Part shown: positions 7,604 to 13,631 of the stretch, piece by piece
Layout: the number at the start of each line of letters is the position of its first letter
Numbering within the stretch: position 1 is the stretch's first letter
Assembly (NCBI GenBank): GCA_043743335.1
Contig: JAYTWR010000018.1
Coordinates: 1 to 13,658 of the forward strand
DNA length: 13,658 nt
Origin: UBA5216 sp043743335
GTDB lineage: Bacteria > Pseudomonadota > Gammaproteobacteria > Burkholderiales > SG8-41
Direction of reading: 5' to 3'
Position numbers and translations under genes: made by a program
Notes under the pieces: model-generated
Told to the model about the DNA's origin: nothing
What the model saw: the letters and a program-made list of their open reading frames with translations, nothing else
The model's database searches: none

Positions 7604-8623
7604 CTACTTCGCACCCGAAGAACCAGAAGAACCAGAAGAACCAGAAGAACGATATGCCTTAATGATGGTTTCGCCGTCAGCACCGGCCGATTTTTGCCAT
7701 TCGGCCAAGATCGTTTCACCCACTTTGGCGAACGCGCTACGCATCGCGGCATCGGGCGTGTGTACCGTCATGCCGTTATCCACCAACCCTTTGTTTGCCG
7801 CCTGCTCGCGTTGCCTGGACAAATCCCAGCCGCGCGTCTCCGCCGTGGCCGCCGATTCCAGCAAGGCTTTTTTCTGCGCGTCCGGCAAGCGCTGAAATGC
7901 GCGTTCGTTTACGGCAATAATATTTTTCGGATGGAACGCGTTGGTCTGGTAATAGTTCTTCACGAACTCCCACGCCTTGGTCGACGTGCCGGTGGCCGAC
8001 GAGGTAATCATCGCTTGCACCGTGCCGGTGGCGAACGCCTGCGCTATTTCAGGCACCTGTATTACCGTCGGGCTCGCACCCAGCAGTTCTGCCAGACGCG
8101 CCGTTTGCGGGCTGTAGGTACGGAACTTCACGCCCTTCAAATCACCCACGGTTTTCAGCACATTCTTGGTATAGATACCCTGCCCCGGCCATGCCACGGC
8201 ATACAGCAGCCGCACCCCGCGCCCCATCAGTTTCTTTTCCAGCAGCGGCTTTTGCGCCTGATAAAACTTCCATGCCGCGTCGTAACCTATGGCCACAAAC
8301 GGCACGTTGTCTGCCGCAAATACGGGGTCTTCATTACCGAATTGCCCGAGCAAAATTTCCACCAGATTCACCTGACCGGTGGATACCGCGCGCAACATGT
8401 CCGGGTGCTTGATCAACGAACCATTGCTGTGAACACTGATATCCAATTGATTATTGGTGGCTTTACGCACGTCCGCCGCGAACAACTTGACGTTGACGGT
8501 ATGAAACTCACCATCGCTGTAGGGCGTCGGCATGTCCCATTTGGTTTGCGCTTGGGCCAGCGAAGTCAGCAGCACGGCGGTGACCGCTACTACGGTGGTT
8601 TTTAACGGTTTTACGAATCTCAT
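7604..8623 (-). CDS. dctP: TRAP transporter periplasmic solute-binding protein DctP
   Basis: The 339-residue protein begins with a signal peptide cut near residue 25 (LTSLAQAQ) and continues with the DctP fold. KFRTYSP near residue 166 supplies the Arg that in characterised members pairs with the substrate carboxylate. AFATGTVQAMITS (196-208) matches the conserved ALxTGxVDG region. The start at 8623 has GGAGG 4 nt upstream; the frame continues to 8689 but that extension lacks signal-peptide character. It is the first gene of dctPQM. An oddity is the C terminus: residues 326-337 are four SSG triplets encoded by an imperfectly complete 9-bp tandem repeat, probably a flexible tail. Upstream lies a 14-bp palindrome that may be an operator. 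The substrate is probably an organic acid but cannot be specified. Confidence 0.93.
   Translation of the reverse strand: MRFVKPLKTTVVAVTAVLLTSLAQAQTKWDMPTPYSDGEFHTVNVKLFAADVRKATNNQLDISVHSNGSLIKHPDMLRAVSTGQVNLVEILLGQFGNEDPVFAADNVPFVAIGYDAAWKFYQAQKPLLEKKLMGRGVRLLYAVAWPGQGIYTKNVLKTVGDLKGVKFRTYSPQTARLAELLGASPTVIQVPEIAQAFATGTVQAMITSSATGTSTKAWEFVKNYYQTNAFHPKNIIAVNERAFQRLPDAQKKALLESAATAETRGWDLSRQREQAANKGLVDNGMTVHTPDAAMRSAFAKVGETILAEWQKSAGADGETIIKAYRSSGSSGSSGSSGAK
7617..7650. repeat. 9-bp tandem repeat (gaagaacca), about 3.8 copies, inside dctP
   Basis: Three full units and a 7-nt partial unit run from 7617 to 7650. On the coding (minus) strand they encode repeated Ser-Ser-Gly just before the stop codon. 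The unit is a multiple of three, so changes in copy number would alter tail length without shifting the frame. Confidence 0.9.
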
Positions 8624-8671
8624 GTGTCCTCCAAATGGGGTTTCTGACCGATAAACTGCTGGAAAGCGGGC

Positions 8672-8685
8672 GAATGGTACCATTC
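8672..8685. promoter_or_regulatory. 14-bp perfect palindrome upstream of dctP (operator candidate)
   Basis: GAATGGTACCATTC is its own reverse complement. It is centred about 56 nt before the dctP start codon, where a repressor or activator could control the TRAP operon. Its TGGTACCA core fits the general GT/AC pattern recognised by GntR-family regulators. No regulator gene is adjacent, so this is inference from symmetry and position. Confidence 0.45.
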
Positions 8686-8872
8686 CCACGTGTTCGGCAC
8701 ACCCTCAAACGTGATTCTTGGACGGGTGAGCATCGGACGATAAACAGTGCTCGAATGGGGAGCAAGCAAGCCCTGTCCGACGTGCTACCGGGCGTTCGTC
8801 AGCCTGACCGCTACAACGCACGCCATCGCTGTCGCAAGGTCAAAATGCTGCGGCAAAACCCGGCCCACTATA

Positions 8873-8889
8873 AGTATTTGCCAAATACT
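8873..8889. promoter_or_regulatory. 8-bp inverted repeat upstream of the PEP-CTERM gene
   Basis: AGTATTTG (8873-8880) and CAAATACT (8882-8889) are perfect inverted copies separated by one base. The site lies about 120 nt before the PEP-CTERM start codon, suitable for an activator or repressor of that gene. Confidence 0.45.
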
Positions 8890-8929
8890 GTGACTTTATG
8901 CACGTTTTTCTCGACTTTTTCGGTCAAAT

Positions 8930-8945
8930 TAGTCCAAACGGACTA
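8930..8945. promoter_or_regulatory. 6-bp inverted repeat upstream of the PEP-CTERM gene
   Basis: TAGTCC (8930-8935) and GGACTA (8940-8945) flank a 4-nt spacer. The symmetry continues imperfectly outward (TCAA on one side, TTGA on the other). It lies about 60 nt before the start codon. It could be an operator or a hairpin in the 5' leader. Confidence 0.4.
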
Positions 8946-9006
8946 TTGAACTTTATTGACGAGAAGCTTACTCTCAAGCGCAATAAGGTCTACCGGAGAA
9001 CTGAAA

Positions 9007-9738
9007 ATGTATAAATTAGCCACTAAATCAGCACTATCCGTTGCGGCATGCGCGTTCGGTTTGCTGGCCGCTCCGGTAAAAGCCGACACCATCGAACTCA
9101 ATACCTGGTGGGCCGGGAATACGTGGGACGCAAACATCGTATTTAACGGCACCAATTACCACAACGGTTTACCGTCCACACTAACCGAAGGCGGCGGCGC
9201 GGGCGGCTTCAAGACTTACAACCTCACCACCGATCCGGGGCGTAATAGCAGCTTCCAATCGTGGTGCGTGGACATTTTCCACAGTTTCGGTTTCGCTTCG
9301 CAATCGAGCGACATCCTGAATACGGCGACGTCCATTTTTGGCGCATCAAAGGCCACTGACCTTGGGCGCTTGGCCACCAACCACTACGCCAATGTTGCGT
9401 CGCAAGCGACATTGGGCGCGACGTCCGCCGCGTTCCAGTTGGCCATTTGGGAAATCGTCAACGAAAACACCGGTAATCTGTATAGCTTGAGCGCTGGCGC
9501 TTTTACAGCCACGGGCACAGGTGCCGCGCTGGCGACGACTTGGTTGAACGAACTGAATAACACGCCGTCAGCCAGTACCTATTACGTCAATATCTGGGAA
9601 GTGCAAGGTGACGGCCCGAGCGGAATGGGTTCGCAGGATGTCGCGGTATTTACCAGTGTGCCGGAACCCGAAACCTATGCCCTGATGCTGGCGGGCCTCG
9701 GTTTGTTGGGATTTAGTGCACGACGTCGCAAACAGTAA
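9007..9738 (+). CDS. PEP-CTERM sorting-domain protein with thioester-like motifs
   Basis: The 243-residue exported protein has a signal peptide (about 1-26, cut near VKA), a middle domain of no firmly named family, and a PEP-CTERM tail. The tail comprises VPEPETYALML (218-228), a short hydrophobic helix and ARRRKQ at the end. In bacteria with exosortase (EpsH), this tail directs processing and surface or matrix delivery of the protein. The mature part has a single Cys, C87 in SWCVDI, and an FQLAIWEI segment with Q144. This pairing resembles the Cys and Gln of thioester (TQXA/TED) domains. The start at 9007 has GGAGA 7 nt upstream; the frame is open back to a TTG at 8956, which is rejected. 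No exosortase gene is in the window. A strong terminator follows the stop. Confidence 0.88.
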   Translation: MYKLATKSALSVAACAFGLLAAPVKADTIELNTWWAGNTWDANIVFNGTNYHNGLPSTLTEGGGAGGFKTYNLTTDPGRNSSFQSWCVDIFHSFGFASQSSDILNTATSIFGASKATDLGRLATNHYANVASQATLGATSAAFQLAIWEIVNENTGNLYSLSAGAFTATGTGAALATTWLNELNNTPSASTYYVNIWEVQGDGPSGMGSQDVAVFTSVPEPETYALMLAGLGLLGFSARRRKQ

Positions 9739-9755
9739 CCCTTTGTTATTGCAGA

Positions 9756-9781
9756 AAAAACCCCGCTCTCGCGGGGTTTTT
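9756..9781. terminator. Bidirectional intrinsic terminator
   Basis: AAAAACCCCGC (9756-9766) and GCGGGGTTTTT (9771-9781) form a perfect 11-bp stem with loop TCTC. A T run follows in either reading direction. It lies between the PEP-CTERM gene (plus) and the oxidoreductase gene (minus), which converge, and should end both transcripts. Confidence 0.92.
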
Positions 9782-9830
9782 GTTTTCAGGCGCACGAGTG
9801 TTTCAATGCCCGCATTTCAGCCATCAGCCA

Positions 9831-11069
9831 TCAACCATTTACTCTGGGACCGGCATTGAGCGTCTCCCAAGAATAAGGCACGGCTTCGCGCGGGCCAAAC
9901 GGAATTTTGACCTCCATGCCGTGCGGATAGTCCTTGCGATGCTGCTCGCGTAGCCGCAACCGCTGCGCTTCACGTGCGTGCACCAGATCCAGCGGCTCGG
10001 CCATCCCAAGGTCACGCGCCGCATGCACTGGCCAGTTGGGATGATCCATTAATTCACGTGCAAGCGCGATCAAATCGGCATGTCCATCGCGCAGCAGCGC
10101 CTCAGCGTGACTGGCCTCGGTGATCATGCCGACTGCGCAGGTTGCGATGCCGACATCCTGCCGTATCTCGCGCGCGTAGCCGGCCTGATAGCCTGGCACG
10201 CGCGGCAGCGGCGGCATCGGGCCATCACCACTGATACCGCCGGACGAACAATCCACCACATCCACACCACGCGCCTTGAGTTCACGTGCCAGCGCCAGTG
10301 TATCGTCGAGACCCCACGCACCGCCTGTGCCGTCAACGACCGAAGTGCGGAAAAACAAGGGCTTGTCGGCAGGCCAAACACGGCGCACGGCATCGGTGAT
10401 TTCCAGCGCAAAGCGCATGCGTCCTTCGAGCGTGCCGCCATAGCCGTCGGTGCGCTTGTTGGACAGCGGCGAGAGAAATTGATGAATCAGGTAACCATGC
10501 GCGCCGTGGATTTCCAGAATGTCATAGCCGGCATCCAGCGAACGCTGTGCGGCAACACGCCATGATTCGATACTTTTGCGGATGTCGTCGTGATCCATCG
10601 CGCGCGGCGTTTCACCGCCGGGGCGATCTGTGATTGCGCTGGGCGCAATGGGCTGCCACGGCTTCATGCCCATGCGCGCATCTTCTTCGGTAAGCGCTCT
10701 GCGATCCTGTAGCGGCCCGTGCGCCGATGCCCGTCGGCCACAATGCCCCAACTGTATGGCCGGCACAGCGCCCAGCGCGCGAATGAAATCGTTGATGCGG
10801 CGGTAATCCGCGACGTGGCTGTCCTTGTACATACCGGCACAGTGATGGGTCTTGCGCCCTTCCGCGACCACTGCCGTTTCTTCGCCAAACACAATGCCGC
10901 AACCGCCCATCGCGAAGCGACCAAAATTGACCAATTGCCACTCGCCGGGCGCACCGTCATCCGACACATACTGGCACATCGGCGAGCACACAATGCGATT
11001 GCGCGCCACCACGGAACGCAATTTGATGGGGGTAAACAACAACGGGGTATTACGAGCGGTATCGTTCAT
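9831..11069 (-). CDS. NADH:flavin oxidoreductase, Old Yellow Enzyme family (YqjM/XenA class)
   Basis: The 412-residue FMN-dependent ene-reductase has a TIM-barrel fold. Markers are SPMCQY with Cys32 and Tyr34 (equivalent to the flavin-tuning Cys26 and Tyr28 of Bacillus YqjM), Gln106 in AIQLGHCGRRA, and His188/His191 in EIHGAHGYLIHQFLSP for substrate binding. It also has FFRTSV with Arg241 and ALARELMDHPNWP near residue 335. The class reduces activated C=C bonds such as enones and can reduce nitro compounds, using NAD(P)H. It is cytoplasmic, with no signal peptide. The C terminus runs about 40 residues beyond the usual end of the class (about 360-370) with an unfamiliar sequence ending VPYSWETLNAG. 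The ATG at 11069 has GGAGAG 8 nt upstream. It is divergent from a Bug receptor gene, with a near-palindrome between, which suggests joint control. The physiological substrate is unknown. Confidence 0.93.
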   Translation of the reverse strand: MNDTARNTPLLFTPIKLRSVVARNRIVCSPMCQYVSDDGAPGEWQLVNFGRFAMGGCGIVFGEETAVVAEGRKTHHCAGMYKDSHVADYRRINDFIRALGAVPAIQLGHCGRRASAHGPLQDRRALTEEDARMGMKPWQPIAPSAITDRPGGETPRAMDHDDIRKSIESWRVAAQRSLDAGYDILEIHGAHGYLIHQFLSPLSNKRTDGYGGTLEGRMRFALEITDAVRRVWPADKPLFFRTSVVDGTGGAWGLDDTLALARELKARGVDVVDCSSGGISGDGPMPPLPRVPGYQAGYAREIRQDVGIATCAVGMITEASHAEALLRDGHADLIALARELMDHPNWPVHAARDLGMAEPLDLVHAREAQRLRLREQHRKDYPHGMEVKIPFGPREAVPYSWETLNAGPRVNG

Positions 11070-11121
11070 GGTGCGTACTCTCCGAACATCCTGTCAGCGT
11101 GGCGTCTATTGTAATCGAAGG

Positions 11122-11154
11122 TGCGCGAGCGGCTTGCGCCAAGCGGCTCACGCA
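11122..11154. promoter_or_regulatory. 33-nt near-palindrome between divergent genes (operator candidate)
   Basis: The left arm TGCGCGAGCGGCTTG and right arm CAAGCGGCTCACGCA flank a CGC centre. The 15-nt arms pair at 13 positions. The site lies 52 nt from the oxidoreductase start and 42 nt from the Bug receptor start, near the middle of the 127-nt shared promoter region. There is no T run, so it is not a typical terminator. It is a good candidate for a dimeric regulator's site controlling both genes. Confidence 0.6.
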
Positions 11155-11196
11155 GCGTCTAATACCCCGAAGCACATCATCCGGACGGAGATAAAG

Positions 11197-12186
11197 ATGC
11201 GAACGTTTTGCAGCCCTATCCAATGGCCAATCCTTATGTCGACACTGCTGGCAACACTGCTGGCGCCGGGCGGCACAGCGCTCGCACAAGCGGGCTATCC
11301 GAACCGCCCCATACGATTCATCACGCCCTACGTGCCGGGCGGCAGCACGTCAGTCATGGCACGGCTCGTTGGCCAGCACCTCACCGAGCGCTGGGGCCAG
11401 AATGTCATTGTCGACAACCGGCCTGGCGGCAACACCATCATCGGCACCGAAACGCTCGCGCGTGCAGCGCCGGACGGCTACACCATTATGTTGGTGACCA
11501 GCACGCATTCGATATTGTCGCATCTCACCAAAACGCCCTATGACCCGATCCGCGATTTCGCACCCGTGACGAGCATCGGCGTCGCGCCGCAAGTGCTGGT
11601 GCTGAATATGGCCGTGCCCGCCACCACCGTGCAGGAGGTCATCACGCTTGCCAAAGCCAAACCGGGGCAACTCAACTTCGGCTCGTCCGGTGCCGGCGGG
11701 CCCACGCATCTGTCCGGCGAACTGTTCAACATCCTTGCCGGCATCAAGACGCAGCACATCCCCTACAAAGGTGCAGCACCGGTAATCATTGATCTCATCG
11801 GCGGCCAAGTACAGATGTTCTACTCCGTGCCGATCAATGTGATCCAGCAGGTTAAAGGCGGCAAAATTAAAGCCGTTGCCGTTACCGGACAAAGCCGCTT
11901 GAGCGCGCTGCCGCAAACGCCGACGTTCGCCGAAGCGGGCCTGCCCGGCTTCGACATCAAAACCTGGAACGGTGTGCTCGCCCCCGCCGCTACGCCGAAG
12001 CTCATCGTTGAAAAACTGTCCGCCGAAATCAGCGCGATGCTGGCGCTACCCAGCGTGAAAAGCAAACTCGAAGACTTGGGCGTAGTCACCCTGATTTCCA
12101 CGCCGGATCAATTCAGCACCCTGATCAAATCGGACATGGCCACCTACCTCAAGGTCATCCAGTCCGCGAACATACGGGTCGATTGA
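11197..12186 (+). CDS. Bug-family (TctC-like) periplasmic solute receptor
   Basis: The 329-residue receptor has a signal peptide likely cut near residue 30 (GGTALA). The mature part starts GYPNRPIRFITPYVPGGSTS and includes VDNRPGGNTIIGTE, PDGYTIMLV, YDPIRDFAPV, GSSGAGGPTHLSGELF and IPYKGAAP, all standard Bug features. It differs from the other Bug protein of the window throughout, so the two are paralogues in the broad family sense and not a recent duplication. GGAG lies 6 nt before the ATG at 11197. The frame is open much further upstream, across the oxidoreductase gene, but that part is a shadow. It has no TctAB partner here. The divergent ene-reductase and shared palindrome suggest that the ligand relates to that enzyme's substrate, which is inference. 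Confidence 0.93.
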   Translation: MRTFCSPIQWPILMSTLLATLLAPGGTALAQAGYPNRPIRFITPYVPGGSTSVMARLVGQHLTERWGQNVIVDNRPGGNTIIGTETLARAAPDGYTIMLVTSTHSILSHLTKTPYDPIRDFAPVTSIGVAPQVLVLNMAVPATTVQEVITLAKAKPGQLNFGSSGAGGPTHLSGELFNILAGIKTQHIPYKGAAPVIIDLIGGQVQMFYSVPINVIQQVKGGKIKAVAVTGQSRLSALPQTPTFAEAGLPGFDIKTWNGVLAPAATPKLIVEKLSAEISAMLALPSVKSKLEDLGVVTLISTPDQFSTLIKSDMATYLKVIQSANIRVD

Positions 12187-12229
12187 CAACGTGAGTTGCC
12201 AGTGTGAGTTACCCGTGTGGGCGAAAAAT

Positions 12230-12256
12230 AAAAACTCAATAAAATCAATTAGTTAT
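12230..12256. repeat. Left copy of a 27-nt inverted repeat around the cupin gene
   Basis: This AT-rich sequence (core CAATAAAATCAATT) matches the reverse complement of 12974-13000 at 25 of 27 positions. It lies between the Bug stop and the cupin stop, which converge. In this orientation it points inward, toward the cupin gene's 3' end. Confidence 0.85.
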
Positions 12257-12266
12257 ATAAGGTCAA

Positions 12267-12848
12267 TCAAACCCCGGCATCAAACCGTATGCCGATGCTG
12301 TCGAGCGCCTCCACGGTTTTAATCCCGTGACGGCTTTCGATTTCCACACGCAGTTCGGGCTGATACGCGATGCGGTCACTCTGCTCCGCTGTTTGCACAT
12401 GAATAATCACCAGCAGTCGCCCGGTATCCGTCTCGTGCAAATTGGTGAAGCGGCGTGGCACGCCCGGCGGCACCGAAATAAAATCCAGCGGCTCCAGCAC
12501 CACGCACGCTTCTTCACCGCGATCACCCCAAGCGATTTCAAAGCGCCCGCTGAGGCAAAAGAAATTCTCGATGGTCTGTTCGTGTATATGCATGGCCGGC
12601 CCGTCGCCCGGTGGACACTCGGCAATCGACAGCACCATGCCCGGCGCACTCTTGATGGGTGCCAGCGCACTACGTCCGCTGTAGGTTTCCGGCACCATCA
12701 GCGGATACACACGATGCGCTGCGATTTTCTCCAGCACTGCCAACGGAATCCCGGCGGCGGATTCATTCTGATATTGATACGACTTCAAATCCTTGAAGCG
12801 CGCCATGCGGCGTGCCATTTCTTCCCGCGTGACCTTGATGGATTTCAT
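12267..12848 (-). CDS. Cupin-domain protein with Arg in the second-motif His position
   Basis: The 193-residue protein is predicted to be cytoplasmic, with one conserved barrel near residues 65-150. Motif 1 is intact: His87, His89, Glu94 and Gly101 in MHIHEQTIENFFCLSG, fitting HxH(x)4E(x)6G. Motif 2 is PPGVPRRFTN (127-136), where the usual PxGxxH His is Arg132. The fourth metal ligand may thus be missing, so the metal site would be altered or the protein may act as an isomerase or binding protein rather than a dioxygenase. An N-terminal helical stretch of about 60 residues precedes the barrel. The ATG at 12848 has GGAGG 6-10 nt upstream; the frame continues to 12887 but with poorer support. 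The gene lies inside a pair of 27-nt inverted repeats. Its reaction cannot be named. Confidence 0.82.
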   Translation of the reverse strand: MKSIKVTREEMARRMARFKDLKSYQYQNESAAGIPLAVLEKIAAHRVYPLMVPETYSGRSALAPIKSAPGMVLSIAECPPGDGPAMHIHEQTIENFFCLSGRFEIAWGDRGEEACVVLEPLDFISVPPGVPRRFTNLHETDTGRLLVIIHVQTAEQSDRIAYQPELRVEIESRHGIKTVEALDSIGIRFDAGV

Positions 12849-12970
12849 ACAGCCCTCCCAATGCAAGTGATTCAATCCGCACTGCACGCATCATAGCAAA
12901 GCCGCGCGTGAAAGCGTTCTTCACAGTCGAAGCGATTCCTTCAAGCCAACCTGCAGCCACGCCGGAAAAA

Positions 12971-12976
12971 ATTATA
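12971..12976 (-). promoter_or_regulatory. Candidate -10 element for the cupin gene
   Basis: The minus strand reads TATAAT here, a perfect -10 hexamer, 123 nt before the cupin start codon. No matching -35 is visible at 16-18 nt, and the hexamer overlaps the edge of the right-hand repeat copy. Confidence 0.4.
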
Positions 12977-13000
12977 ACCAATTGATTTTATTGAATTTTT
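12974..13000. repeat. Right copy of the 27-nt inverted repeat around the cupin gene
   Basis: It is the inverted partner of 12230-12256, differing at two of 27 positions, and sits upstream of the cupin gene. On the minus strand it leads directly into a TATAAT hexamer. It may therefore be a duplicated promoter segment or one end of a small element. Confidence 0.85.
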
Positions 13001-13078
13001 CACTACTCACGCGTGCGTGCTGCACCAACCGCACACCACACACCGCACGCCACGTGCCCCTCCCTCCCCCTCACGCGT

Positions 13079-13539
13079 CTAGCGCTGAATGCGAAATCGC
13101 TGGTCGTCATCCGTCGCCATTGGGTTGACGAGCTCGATCTCCCTCGACAAGTAGGCGCGCATGGCCTCTTCAACGCCCTGATGCTGTTCGCGCGCTTTCA
13201 GGCGGATATCGTCTGCCTCACAAGCGATGCGTGTGGCCCCATGCTCCAGCGGATATCCGGCTGCAAGCCACGCGGCTGTGCCACGATGGCGAATCCGATA
13301 GCACGCCACACCCAAACGACACGCGATGCGGGCTGTTCTAACTTCGCCCCCACCTCCCGAGCGCCCTCACGTACCTCATCATCCGTCCAAAAGGAGACAA
13401 CAAAAGCTGGCACGACGCAAAGAAGCAAGAAAAGAATGACCTTACTTAGGCGTGCAATGCCGTATCGCAAACTGATGATGTCGGTAAGCAGAACTCCGGC
13501 TGCAACTACTGCAGCGAATAATACGATGCAACGCTGCAC
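13079..13539 (-). pseudogene. Small two-helix membrane protein gene, apparently frame-shifted
   Basis: Two overlapping minus-strand frames together look like one gene. The first starts at a GTG (13539) and encodes two hydrophobic helices at about 3-22 and 33-51 (ILFLLLCVVPAFVVSFW), then a charged stretch (DDEVREGAREVGAKLEQ). It runs out of protein-like character before its stop at 13198. The second frame, whose only start is a TTG at 13315, carries a plausible charged C terminus (ADDIRLKAREQHQGVEEAMR) ending at 13079. Neither frame is convincing as a complete gene, but a single slip between about 13200 and 13310 would join them into roughly 150 residues. I do not recognise the family. The break may be a true mutation or a sequencing error. 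Confidence 0.45.
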
Positions 13540-13557
13540 TCAGACGGGCGGATGGTA

Positions 13558-13578
13558 GCGACGGTATACGACCGTCGC
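13558..13578. repeat. 8-bp inverted repeat near the right edge
   Basis: GCGACGGT (13558-13565) and ACCGTCGC (13571-13578) are perfect inverted copies around ATACG. The site is upstream of the small membrane gene's GTG start. It may be an operator or part of a palindromic repeat family. Confidence 0.6.
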
Positions 13579-13604
13579 CGGGCTAGAGTGGCGACATCGG
13601 CAAA

Positions 13605-13631
13605 ATGATCTTCCAATTATTGGAAGATCAT
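13605..13631. repeat. 12-bp perfect hairpin near the right edge
   Basis: ATGATCTTCCAA (13605-13616) and TTGGAAGATCAT (13620-13631) are perfect inverted copies with a TTA loop. There is no T run after it, so it is not a standard terminator. It could be an operator, a palindromic intergenic repeat or the leader of a gene beyond the window. Confidence 0.8.

Larger units (their letters stand above)
8624..9006. other. Divergent intergenic region between dctP and the PEP-CTERM gene
   Basis: This 383-base stretch has no credible gene. It must hold promoters for dctPQM (leftward) and the PEP-CTERM gene (rightward). It contains a 14-bp palindrome near dctP and two inverted repeats near the PEP-CTERM gene, listed separately. 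The part nearest the PEP-CTERM gene (from about 8870) is clearly AT-richer than the rest. I see no convincing sigma-54 -24/-12 element and no strong sigma-70 promoter. Confidence 0.6.

Noticed and set aside
7617..7650. CRISPR-like array
   Set aside because: The unit is 9 bp with no spacers and lies inside a coding sequence.
7466..8605. Long plus-strand open frame of 379 codons
   Set aside because: It is antisense to dctP and dctQ, which have clear family signatures; its product is Arg/His-rich and low in protein character.
8956..9006. TTG start for the PEP-CTERM protein
   Set aside because: The ATG at 9007 has GGAGA at proper spacing and starts directly into a normal signal peptide.
10852..11196. 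Upstream in-frame extension of the second Bug receptor
   Set aside because: It crosses the oxidoreductase gene on the other strand and would bury the signal peptide; the ATG at 11197 has a good ribosome binding site.
12849..12887. Earlier start for the cupin protein
   Set aside because: The 13 extra residues cover the strong GGAGG site that serves the ATG at 12848.
12230..13000. Insertion sequence around the cupin gene
   Set aside because: There is no transposase and no visible target-site duplication; kept only as an inverted-repeat observation.
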